A DNA stretch of 56,799 nucleotides from positions 1 to 56,799 of the forward strand of contig JASHPZ010000017.1 of the NCBI GenBank assembly GCA_030037815.1, given 5' to 3'. This stretch comes from Thermoplasmata archaeon (GTDB taxonomy: Archaea > Thermoplasmatota > Thermoplasmata > Lutacidiplasmatales > UBA184). Each line of letters opens with the position of its first letter. Position 1 is the stretch's first letter. The translations under genes and the position numbers were made by a program. Under the pieces are notes generated by a model. It had not been told where the DNA came from. It made no database searches and was given only the letters and a program-made list of their open reading frames with translations. Shown piece by piece: positions 50,701-56,799 of the stretch.

Positions 50701-51755
50701 TAGTTGGTGATGGTCGAGCCTTCGACCGCGTCCCACGCGTACGGGCTCACGCTGGCGACGTAGTTCGTGAACGCCGACTGGCTCGTGCTCGTCGCGTTGC
50801 CCGGGAGCAGGCACGGCCCGTCCCCGTCCGTCGCGTTCGAGCCCAGCCAGCCCGGCAGGCCCGCGTTCAGGTAGGTGAAGGCACCGCACGGAACGACGCT
50901 GCCACCCATCGGGTCCGCGACCAGCTCGAGGAAGTACGGCCAGATCGTGCCGGACGCACCGACATCGAACGTGACGCAGCCGTTGGTCGCGAGCGAGATC
51001 GACGCGCTCGGACAGTACGCCGAGTCATTGACCAGGATCGCCGACAGGACGTGGTTCGGGGTGTTGTTGAACGGCGCGTGGATGCCGCCGTCCCAGCTCG
51101 AGTTCCCGCCCGGGATCAGGTCCTGGGTGTTGATCCAGCCGTTGTAGACACCGAACGGATTCGCGAACGCCATCGTCCGGTCGAAGCTGAACACGACGTC
51201 CGAGGGGTAGATCGGCCAGCTGTTGCCGGTCGACGGGTCGTAGAACCGCGCCGCCGAGTCGATCTCGAACGTGTAGTATTCGGGGGCGCCCGTCGTCGCG
51301 TTGTTGAAGACGAGGGTCGAACCGCCGAACTGGTTCTGGCACTCGAGGGAACCCGGGACGCACGTCGCGACTTCCGGAACGAACCCGTTCGGGGTCGGCA
51401 CGGTGCTCGTGCCGTTGTACGCGATCAGCGTCTCGTAGGTGTTCCAAATCGGCTCCGCATTCACGGTGTAGTAGGCCGCCGCCGGGTCGACCGTGGTTCC
51501 GGCGCCCGTCGGTTCGTAGATGTCGAGGGTACCCGGGTGAGGTCCGCCGCCCGAGGCCGGCGTGGCCGCGGTGGCGGTCTGGGTAGTCGGCGTCGACGTC
51601 ACCTGCACCGTCGGAGAGCTCGCCGACGCCGCCGGAGTCGCGGCGGAATTTCCGCCGGGCGACACGGCGCTCGCGGGAACAAAGCTCAGACAGAGCAGGG
51701 CGATTACGGCCATGATGGCGAAAGTCGCAACTCGCCCAATCCGGTTGGCTCTCAT
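47709..51755 (-). CDS. Surface-anchored peptide-binding protein of ABC transporter (SBP family 5) with repeat stalk
   Basis: A 1348-residue protein. A signal peptide (residues 1-30) and a Ser/Thr/Ala-rich linker are followed by a DppA/OppA-type binding domain to about residue 800 (with segments such as TLDIYEPTGAGTTVDPAAAYYTVNAEPIWNTYETLIAY and DVVFSFDRTMAFANPFGVYNGW). Six Ig-like repeats of about 80 residues follow, the type FTESGLPAGTTWSVTLNG, to about residue 1288. A membrane helix (LAYALIGVFAVLALIFLVLAIMF) and a basic tail end it. It should catch peptides outside the cell for the divergent permease genes. No lipid anchor is seen; the helix is the anchor. The ATG follows a leader of about 40 nt holding a palindrome. 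Confidence 0.9.
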   Translation of the reverse strand: MRANRIGRVATFAIMAVIALLCLSFVPASAVSPGGNSAATPAASASSPTVQVTSTPTTQTATAATPASGGGPHPGTLDIYEPTGAGTTVDPAAAYYTVNAEPIWNTYETLIAYNGTSTVPTPNGFVPEVATCVPGSLECQNQFGGSTLVFNNATTGAPEYYTFEIDSAARFYDPSTGNSWPIYPSDVVFSFDRTMAFANPFGVYNGWINTQDLIPGGNSSWDGGIHAPFNNTPNHVLSAILVNDSAYCPSASISLATNGCVTFDVGASGTIWPYFLELVADPMGGSVVPCGAFTYLNAGLPGWLGSNATDGDGPCLLPGNATSTSQSAFTNYVASVSPYAWDAVEGSTITNYPSPQAGVQWTMIGSGPYYSSSPNNEINNGVGYFLQANPAYAAPTGCAGQPGCLPEPGQYDATVNVYWEPDDTVGLQQLIAGYADTAGVDASHLGTVLQLVNEGKYGIQTNIPTLSIFFYPFELNFSVAAENLIDTTGQLNVPGDWFSNVGLRQFLINSYPYQTIINTIFTVDGIQLGENYGGMIPLNMGNYYPQNISWPGGDPTSNPTQTGNVTWWWYQLNNPSSQWYDPEVAGCTSSSPCKFPIINFQGAFSVDSAINLEIANVETFSNNSLQPYLLDEPANTIASGVGLPPGYGNMPMYNYGWAPDYPDPTDYVAPMYGPNATYTFVDAVWQQTNEAPYNNVTACGHATPDWANLTYWANIGQLPNDCQGIAYDVMNAWLTTAATETNIPQRTLDYNLAEHIANTLGLYMSLDQSLGVSIYGSWINPATINTNVMIGGGGDQLWFNWGYASNAFDVNFTESGLPAGTTWSVTLGTSTQTSSASTIVFAGQVNGTEPYTIGFVSGYGASPVTGTVTVAGSSVNTAVTFTAFSGTTYSLTLNEQGIVSGTNWTASVAGVGGLRTNQTSMVFAVPAAAYAYTPGTLVGYTNSGPGNVTVTSSGASATIVYTPAVYSTYAVNFTESGLPASSTWAVTLNGFTQTSTGTTISFTQVNGTYGYTITGPAGWYPPSNTGSVTVNGANVNVAVPFSNAVYTVTFTESGLTGSFTWQVNLNGTVKTSSSTTISYTLPNGSYPFSIAAVSGYTISPSSGTTTVAGAAVNEPITFTPTLYTVTFFEGGTLPAGSTWSVTINGVTMNSTTNSLAFNLPNGTQTYTVGVPAGYTASPASGSVLVAGAAQAVVVVISQSTTGATYTVTFTVNGGSGWTVQVNGQTLTPASGANTVQVALANGTYSFGVIAPSGWYASPSGGTFTVNGAPVPVPAITLSQTTTTGTSTNSNYLGTLAYALIGVFAVLALIFLVLAIMFARRKPPMGNPPQSWQGSDNKGDGSSQSPPSS
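47890..49335 (-). repeat. Six tandem Ig-like surface repeats (protein level)
   Basis: Units of about 77-85 codons recur. They share an opening FTESGLPAG-like motif (also seen as FTESGLTGSF and FEGGTLPAGS), a WxVxLNG strand, and a late NGTYxYxIxxxxGYxxSPxxGTxTVxG segment. Units differ in sequence, so they are old repeats. They probably act as a spacer lifting the binding domain above the surface layer. Confidence 0.8.
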
Positions 51756-51774
51756 TCTCTAAACCCCTTATGCA

Positions 51775-51792
51775 TTGGACCCGCGGGTCCAA
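51775..51792. promoter_or_regulatory. 18-bp perfect palindrome in the leader of the binding-protein gene
   Basis: TTGGACCCGCGGGTCCAA is identical on both strands. It lies 26-43 bp downstream of the TATA box and 20-37 bp before the start codon, over or just after the expected transcription start. It fits an operator or a 5' hairpin. Confidence 0.5.
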
Positions 51793-51817
51793 CCTTCGGC
51801 CGACCGAACGGGGCCCC

Positions 51818-51828
51818 CGATATAAACC
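51818..51828 (-). promoter_or_regulatory. TATA box of binding-protein gene
   Basis: The minus strand reads GGTTTATATCG, 63-73 nt before the ATG. It leaves a leader of about 40 nt. Confidence 0.6.
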
Positions 51829-51975
51829 TTACATTCTGGCGATTTCTCGATACGTATTCACGACGTCTAACACGCCCTCCGGAAGGGAATAAATCGACCG
51901 GAGAAAGTGATTCGTCGCGCGGACGGGTCCGATTTTTTCGACTGCCCGGCCGCGAGTCGTTTCGCCCGTTCGAAT

Positions 51976-51986
51976 GAATAAATACT
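51976..51986 (+). promoter_or_regulatory. TATA box of permease operon
   Basis: GAATAAATACT lies 32-42 nt before the dppB ATG. A second AT-rich GGGAATAAATC at about 51888-51898 could be an extra promoter. The 262-bp region between the two transporter arms holds promoters in both directions and no gene. Confidence 0.55.
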
Positions 51987-52017
51987 CCGAAACCTCCCGT
52001 GAGACGAGGGCGAGCCG

Positions 52018-53235
52018 ATGAAGATGTGGATCTACATCGTGCGCCGACTGGTGCTGTTGATCCCCGTCATCATCGGGGTGATGACGATCACCTTCCTCCT
52101 GCTCAGCTCGCTCAGCGTTCAGCAGCAGATCATCGCCCACTTCGGCGAGCCGCCGCGACAGAACCCGACGGAGTACAACCAGTACTTACCGTGCCCCGGG
52201 AACCGGAGCCAGCAGTGCCTGAACCCGATCTACGTCAAACTCACGAAGCAACTCGGATTGAATCAACCTGCCCCTGTACAGTGGGGGTACTACCTGTACC
52301 GGAGCTTCACGTTCCAGTGGGGCACGGTCGCGAACCAGAGCACGGCCGGCCAGGCGATCCGCGTCGCCGAGGGTCAGCCCGTGGTGACGGTGCTCGGCTG
52401 GTTCCTTCCCTACACGTTGGAGTTAGCGGCGTTATCGCTCGCGATCATCCTCGCCGTCGCGCTCCCGTTGGGTAACCTCGCGGCGGTCAACCGGAACCGG
52501 CCCGTCGATCAGGTGGCGCGGGTGATGTCGTTCTCCGGATTCGCTTTGCCGGGTTTCCTGTTAAGCGCCCTCGTCTTGATGGGGACGGTTTTAGCGATCT
52601 CGTCGGTGACCGGGGCCGTCGTCCATACCCCGTGGTGCCCATCGGGGGAGGCGACTTGGCTCGAGTTCTGGGGCTCGTGGCCGTCGAACTCCTGCTTCCC
52701 CGGAGGTCAATATCCGTTGTGGATGCACGGAGGGTATCAGACCAGCCCGACCGGATTCCCCACGGTCGACGCCCTCCTCCACCACCAGTACTGGCTCGCG
52801 GCCGATTCGCTGCTCCGGATGGCGCTCCCCGCGCTCGTCATCGCGTTCGGCTCGGTCGCCATTCTGCTGCGGTTCGTCCGCAACAGCATGCTCGAAGTGA
52901 TGAACCTCGACTTCGTGCGCACCGCGCGGGCCGAAGGGATCCCGGAACAGCGCGTGATCAAACGCCACGCGGGACGGAACTCGCTCAACGTCACCGTCAC
53001 CGTGCTCGGCCTCACGTTCGCGTTCTTCATCGGCGGTTTTCCAATCATCGAGGACGTGTTCCACCTCCGGGGAGTGGGGTTGATGCTCCAGCTCGCCGCC
53101 AGTAGTTCGAACGGTTCGATCGATTTCGCGTTGGTCTTCGGTTCCACCCTCCTGTTCACGTTCATCGTCGTGATCGCGAACATCATCGTGGACGTGATCT
53201 ACGCGTACCTGGACCCGAGGGTCCGGCTGGGGTGA
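52018..53235 (+). CDS. dppB: Peptide ABC transporter permease DppB-like
   Basis: A 405-residue permease with six transmembrane helices, beginning with the hallmark YIVRRLVLLIPVIIGVMTITFLL. A large external loop follows helix 1 (NPTEYNQYLPCPGNRSQQC, with two or more Cys). The binding-protein-dependent transport signature and EAA loop are in ALVIAFGSVAILLRFVRNSMLEVMNLDFVRTARAEGIPEQRVIKRHAGRNS. It ends YLDPRVRLG, as usual. External loops (WCPSGEATWLEFWGSW, NSCFPGG) are longer than in bacterial DppB. First gene of the operon. Confidence 0.94.
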   Translation: MKMWIYIVRRLVLLIPVIIGVMTITFLLLSSLSVQQQIIAHFGEPPRQNPTEYNQYLPCPGNRSQQCLNPIYVKLTKQLGLNQPAPVQWGYYLYRSFTFQWGTVANQSTAGQAIRVAEGQPVVTVLGWFLPYTLELAALSLAIILAVALPLGNLAAVNRNRPVDQVARVMSFSGFALPGFLLSALVLMGTVLAISSVTGAVVHTPWCPSGEATWLEFWGSWPSNSCFPGGQYPLWMHGGYQTSPTGFPTVDALLHHQYWLAADSLLRMALPALVIAFGSVAILLRFVRNSMLEVMNLDFVRTARAEGIPEQRVIKRHAGRNSLNVTVTVLGLTFAFFIGGFPIIEDVFHLRGVGLMLQLAASSSNGSIDFALVFGSTLLFTFIVVIANIIVDVIYAYLDPRVRLG

Positions 53236-53241
53236 GGGTCG

Positions 53242-54744
53242 ATGAGCGGTACTCCCTCCGGAACGGCCCCCGCGGCGCCCGCACCGACCCCGCCCGCCGC
53301 CCCCGCCAAGAAGGCGGCGAAACCCGGACGCCGGCCGAACCCACGGATCGCCCAGTGGAAGCGCACCTGGTACTTCCTGCGACGGAACACGCTCGCCCTG
53401 GTCGGGCTCGGGATTATCCTCGCGCTGGTCGCGATGGCCCTCTACGCCGCGACCACCCCGCTCAACTACTACACCATGACCCAGTACTGCGCCACCAGCC
53501 AGACGAACCCGACGGCGTTCACCAGTACGGGAGTGGACCTGACCATCGTCCCGAGCCTGGACAACGGGACGTATTCGTACACCCTGTCGACGACCCAATT
53601 CGGCTTCGCCCCCTCGCCCTCGACCGGTAATTTCACTGTCAACGGCGCCGCGTTAACGGTCAACGTCACGTTCGTGGCCAAGCCGGCGTCGTTCCACAAC
53701 GCCCCGGCCGCGTCGGTCGTACCGACGGCCGGCGCCGCCCCGCCGCCGTACTCGGTGGTCTTCCACGAGTCGGGCCTTCCGGCCGGCGCCTCCTGGAAGG
53801 TCACCGCCAGCGTCACGTCGGAGAACCAGTGCAAGGGGTCCCAGGTGTGCACCTACCTGCAAGGTTCCACCCCGCCCGGTCCGGGCTGCTACCAGGTGCC
53901 GTGCACGAGCGCCCAGGTCTGCTACCTCTCCGTGATCGCCCCGACGATCACCCTCAACCCGCCGACCGCGGGGCCGCTTCCGCTGGGAGCTCTGACGCTG
54001 AACCCCGCCGAACAGTACTTCTACAATACGTGGGACGGGCTGCTGCGCGGCTCCGACTGGTCGCTGATGATCTCCCTCTCGATCGTCGCCGGAGGGGCGA
54101 TGATCGGGTTGTTCGTCGGCGCGATCTCCGGCGCCTTTGGCGGGGTCGTCGACGAGGCGATCATGCGGCTGGTCGATATCTTCCTGTCAATCCCGCAGAT
54201 CCTCTTCGTGATCATCGTCATCGCCGTGATCACCCAACATCAGGGCGGCGTGTTCGGATTATCGGCGGCGAACACGCCGATCTTCCTCCTGATCGTCGGG
54301 TTCCTGGTCACGTGGTGGCCGTTCTACGCCCGCGTCGTGCGCGGCCAGGTCCTCGTCATCCGCGAGCAGAAGTACGTCGAGGCCGCCCGCGCGAGCGGCG
54401 CCGGCCGCGGCCGGATCATCCGCCGCCACATCATCCCGAACAGCATGTACCCGATCTTCATTCAGATGAGCCTGGACGTCGGGTCGATCCCGCTTTTGAT
54501 CGGCGCCCTGATCTTCCTCGGGTTCCGCCTCTTCCAGAGCTCCTACTTCCCCGAGTGGGGGTCTGTCTCGGCGCTGTCGGTCATTCAGCTCCAGGGATTC
54601 CTGACGACTTGCCAGGTCGGGCAGTGCATCGTGCCGTGGTGGCAGTTCCTGTTCCCCGGCTTCGTACTGTTCATGTTCGCCATCAGCGTGAACTTCCTCT
54701 CCGACGGCCTGCGCGACGCCCTCGACCCGCGGCTGCGGAGGTAA
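53242..54744 (+). CDS. dppC: Peptide ABC transporter permease DppC-like with an extracellular Ig-like domain
   Basis: A 500-residue permease, well above the usual 280-320. A Pro/Ala N-tail precedes helix 1 (NTLALVGLGIILALVAMALYA). Next comes an exterior part of about 200 residues (72-270) absent from typical DppC. It includes NGTYSYTLSTTQFGFAPSPSTGNFTVNG and VVFHESGLPAGASWKV, both matching the binding protein's repeat style, plus six cysteines. The transport core follows (VAGGAMIGLFVGAISGAFGG, the EAA loop VVRGQVLVIREQKYVEAARASGAGRGRIIRRHIIPNS), ending GLRDALDPRLRR. It begins 6 nt after dppB. Confidence 0.93.
   Translation: MSGTPSGTAPAAPAPTPPAAPAKKAAKPGRRPNPRIAQWKRTWYFLRRNTLALVGLGIILALVAMALYAATTPLNYYTMTQYCATSQTNPTAFTSTGVDLTIVPSLDNGTYSYTLSTTQFGFAPSPSTGNFTVNGAALTVNVTFVAKPASFHNAPAASVVPTAGAAPPPYSVVFHESGLPAGASWKVTASVTSENQCKGSQVCTYLQGSTPPGPGCYQVPCTSAQVCYLSVIAPTITLNPPTAGPLPLGALTLNPAEQYFYNTWDGLLRGSDWSLMISLSIVAGGAMIGLFVGAISGAFGGVVDEAIMRLVDIFLSIPQILFVIIVIAVITQHQGGVFGLSAANTPIFLLIVGFLVTWWPFYARVVRGQVLVIREQKYVEAARASGAGRGRIIRRHIIPNSMYPIFIQMSLDVGSIPLLIGALIFLGFRLFQSSYFPEWGSVSALSVIQLQGFLTTCQVGQCIVPWWQFLFPGFVLFMFAISVNFLSDGLRDALDPRLRR
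53455..54052 (+). other. Extracellular insertion in DppC
   Basis: About 200 codons between helix 1 and helix 2 encode an exported Thr/Ser/Pro-rich domain. Repeat-like stretches (NGTYSY, GNFTVNG, ESGLPAG) match those in the transporter's binding protein. Cys residues at about 82, 197, 203, 216, 221 and 227 could form disulfides. Confidence 0.75.
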
Positions 54745-54757
54745 CCCGGAGGCATCG

Positions 54758-56785
54758 ATGGCGATCAGCACCCCCCCCGGTGAGAGCCGGCCGTTGAGCG
54801 AAGTGCCGACGCCCGAGGCGCCGGCGCCCGAGGCGCCGCTCGCGCCTCCGGCCGACGAGGACCCGAGCCACCCGACGGTCCTGACGATCAAGGACCTCAA
54901 GACCTACTTCTTCACGTACGACGGCGTCGTCAAGGCGCTCGACGGCGTCTCGCTGTCGATCCGCGGCGGCGAGACGACCGGCCTGGTCGGAGAGACCGGC
55001 TGCGGGAAGAGCGTCACCGCCTTCTCTGTGACCCGGCTGATCGCGGACCCCCCCGGCCGCGTGATGAGCGGCGAGATCCGGTTCCGCGGTACGAACCTCC
55101 TTTGGGGGCTCGACAAGGAGGCGAAGTTCCTCCCGATCAAGGGGACGGACCGCGTGAAGGTGAAGCGGTCGTTCCGCCGGATCAAGGACGCCTCCGAGCG
55201 GATGTCCTCGGTCCGCGGCCGGTCGATCGCGACGATCTTCCAGGAGCCGACCCAGGCGATGAACCCCGTCTTCTCGATCTCCAACCAGCTCGGCGAGGTG
55301 CTGCTCCTCCACCGCGGCGTCCGCATCATCGACGAGATGCTCGCCGTGACCCCGCGCGCGGAGGGCGTCGGTCCGGCGATCGACGCGCTCCTCCAGGCCG
55401 CCGCGGCCGGGAAGCGCGAGGAGATGCGCGCGGCCGCGAACCAGCTGGGCGAGATCGTCCACGCGCCGTCGTTCGCGACCGAGGCGTACTACATCGCGCG
55501 CGCGGCCGGCCCGGCCGCGCTCGAGGCCGAGCCGAAGATCCGGCGCGCGCTGCGTCGGATCGAGAAGTACGCGTTCGTCGGCCAGCGGAACCCGAAGGGA
55601 TTCCCCGAGGCGATCGCGGCGTTCGTCGCCGCGGCGCGCGCCAAGGACGACGCGCAGATCCGCGCGGCGGCCGCCCAGCTCGGCCAGGTGACGCGCTCCT
55701 CCCGCCTCGCCCGCGCGGCGGTCCAGATCGCGAAGTCGCCGTCCGTCGCTCCCGACCAGCTCGAGACCGAGATCCGCCGCTCGTTCGAGCGGGCGAACGC
55801 CCACGGGGCCCGACGGTACCTCCTGCACCGCCAGCGCCTGTTGCGGGTCGAGGACGACCTCCGCTCCACCTACTTCCGCGAGATGACGGAGGAGAAGCCG
55901 CTCTCCGGCGCGCGCCGCCGGCTGCGGGCGATCCGCCTGCGGGAGCGGTGGGGGCACTTCTACTACGGCATCCGCGGCGTGAAGGGCCGCGTCGAGAAGC
56001 CGTTGAACGACGAGCTGTTCTACCGGGTCGTCCGACTCCTCGAGGGGGTCTCGATCGCGAACCCCGTCCAGGTCGCCCGCGGCTACCCGCACGAGCTCTC
56101 GGGCGGGATGCTCCAGCGCGTGATGATCGCGATGGCTCTGTCGAGCGAGCCCGAGCTCTTGATCGCGGACGAGCCGACCACCGCGCTCGACGTGACCGTG
56201 CAGGCCCAGATCCTGGACCTGATAGTGGACCTGCAGTCCGAGTTCGGGTCGGCGGTCATCATCATCACCCACGACCTCGGCGTGGTGGCCGAGGTCGCCG
56301 ACGACGTGCTTGTCATGTACGCCGGGCGAGTGGCGGAAAAGGGCAGCGCCAGCGACGTGTTCCGTCAGCCGGGGCATCCCTACGCCTGGGGCCTGCTCGG
56401 CTCCATGCCGCGGCTTGACGCGGCCCGGGTCGACCGGCTGCGTCCGATCCGCGGCACGCCGCCGAGCCTGATCAACGTGCCGTCGGGCTGCCCGTTCCAC
56501 CCGCGCTGTTCGTACCCGTCGCAGGTAAGCGGCGACCGGTGCCGGACCGAGGTGCCGCCGCTGCGGGAGACCGGGCCCGCGCACCAGGTGGCTTGTCACC
56601 TGACGCTGTCCAAGCAGCAGCAGATCTGGGCGGAACTCTCGCAGCCCGCCCCCGCCGAGCCAGCCCCTGCCGATGACGGGACCGCCGAGACGGAGGCCGG
56701 CGAGAAAGCCGCCCAGACGGCCGCCGCCCAGTCGGCCACCGTCGGCGAGCCGGGTCAGGACGTTACCGAAGTAGAGGCACCATGA
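54758..56785 (+). CDS. dppD: Peptide ABC transporter ATP-binding protein OppD/DppD-like with helical insertion
   Basis: A 675-residue ATPase, about twice the usual 330. After a Pro/Ala/Glu N-tail comes the core: Walker A GETGCGKS (78-85), Q-loop Q162 in [13 protein letters not shown], signature LSGGM (447-451), Walker [13 protein letters not shown] (467-478) and the H-loop THD. The OppD-specific C-terminal cysteines ([18 protein letters not shown]) that can bind an Fe-S cluster are kept. About 240 extra helical residues (190-430) lie between the Q-loop and the signature, and about 35 more precede the Q-loop. The acidic Ala-rich tail is also long. Its stop overlaps the next ATG. Confidence 0.94.
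   Translation: MAISTPPGESRPLSEVPTPEAPAPEAPLAPPADEDPSHPTVLTIKDLKTYFFTYDGVVKALDGVSLSIRGGETTGLVGETGCGKSVTAFSVTRLIADPPGRVMSGEIRFRGTNLLWGLDKEAKFLPIKGTDRVKVKRSFRRIKDASERMSSVRGRSIATIFQEPTQAMNPVFSISNQLGEVLLLHRGVRIIDEMLAVTPRAEGVGPAIDALLQAAAAGKREEMRAAANQLGEIVHAPSFATEAYYIARAAGPAALEAEPKIRRALRRIEKYAFVGQRNPKGFPEAIAAFVAAARAKDDAQIRAAAAQLGQVTRSSRLARAAVQIAKSPSVAPDQLETEIRRSFERANAHGARRYLLHRQRLLRVEDDLRSTYFREMTEEKPLSGARRRLRAIRLRERWGHFYYGIRGVKGRVEKPLNDELFYRVVRLLEGVSIANPVQVARGYPHELSGGMLQRVMIAMALSSEPELLIADEPTTALDVTVQAQILDLIVDLQSEFGSAVIIITHDLGVVAEVADDVLVMYAGRVAEKGSASDVFRQPGHPYAWGLLGSMPRLDAARVDRLRPIRGTPPSLINVPSGCPFHPRCSYPSQVSGDRCRTEVPPLRETGPAHQVACHLTLSKQQQIWAELSQPAPAEPAPADDGTAETEAGEKAAQTAAAQSATVGEPGQDVTEVEAP
55325..56048 (+). 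other. Helical insertion in DppD
   Basis: About 240 codons rich in Ala, Arg, Glu and Leu encode helices ([49 protein letters not shown]). The two AAA..QL units resemble each other, hinting at an internal duplication. The stretch sits in the ATPase's helical subdomain, where the permease coupling helices dock. Confidence 0.75.
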
Positions 56786-56799
56786 CCGACGACCTGCTG
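56782..56799 (+). CDS. Start of the next gene, probably the second transporter ATPase
   Basis: An ATG overlapping the dppD stop (ATGA) opens a frame reading MTDDLL before the window ends. The position in a dppBCD run makes an OppF/DppF ATPase likely, but six codons cannot show it. Confidence 0.45.

Noticed and set aside
49491-51977. An 828-codon frame opposite the binding-protein gene
   Set aside because: Composition is Arg/Val/Asp-rich shadow sequence, while the opposite strand encodes a clear signal peptide, binding domain and repeats.

Overview
This window is GC-rich archaeal chromosome. Archaeal marker genes include TFB, PCNA, ribosomal S6e next to initiation factor 2 gamma, SRP54, Pth2, AlaX, PurP, the archaeal-type 4-phosphopantoate--beta-alanine ligase, and split PheRS beside enolase and S2. 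TATA boxes commonly lie 20-40 nt before the start codon, so many transcripts look leaderless or nearly so. ESGLPAG-type surface repeats and the overall gene content suggest Thermoplasmatota, probably a high-GC environmental lineage. That placement is inference; there is no rRNA here to test it.

Layout. 1-4 kb: end of an unidentified gene, thiolase, PCNA, AlaX, an acetyltransferase and two small genes. 4.2-7.2 kb: sugar-nucleotide epimerase and two glycosyltransferases. 7.2-12.4 kb: FKBP isomerase, two tiny membrane proteins, a methyltransferase, MeaB with the B12-binding subunit of methylmalonyl-CoA mutase, a prepilin peptidase and a secreted protein. 12.4-14.7 kb: S6e-aIF2gamma-Trm112-like cluster and a membrane protein. 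14.7-18.7 kb: cyclase-family hydrolase, type I signal peptidase, PRPP synthetase, acetyltransferase. 18.6-25.7 kb: a duplicated Cas4-like nuclease, NadB, an isovaleryl-CoA dehydrogenase-like enzyme, a ribbon-helix-helix protein, a coiled-coil protein, a CoA-pathway ligase, a GAF protein, a tRNA-Ser(GGA) with an apparent T-loop intron, and a zinc-ribbon protein. 25.8-31 kb: ABC exporter, PurP, RecB-like nuclease, TFB. 31-40.6 kb: MEDS-domain protein, TrmB-like regulator, S2, enolase, methylmalonyl-CoA epimerase and mutase large subunit, PheRS beta and alpha. 40.6-47.6 kb: membrane protein, membrane-anchored sedolisin, GltD-like oxidoreductase, SRP54, membrane protein, Pth2. 47.7-56.8 kb: a divergent oligopeptide/dipeptide ABC transporter with unusual extra domains.

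How it fits together. A secreted sedolisin, a peptide importer, an isovaleryl-CoA dehydrogenase-like enzyme, thiolase and the methylmalonyl-CoA mutase/epimerase/MeaB set suggest a heterotroph that digests protein outside the cell, imports peptides and oxidises branched-chain and propionyl units. Sedolisins usually work at acidic pH, which hints at an acidic niche. The rest is mostly housekeeping.

The most unusual items are the tRNA-Ser with a 33-nt insertion at T-loop position 59/60 flanked by a bulge-helix-bulge-like fold; the peptide transporter, whose permease carries an extracellular domain related to repeats in its own binding protein and whose ATPase has about 240 extra residues before the signature motif; and the tandem Cas4-like protein whose second copy looks catalytically dead.
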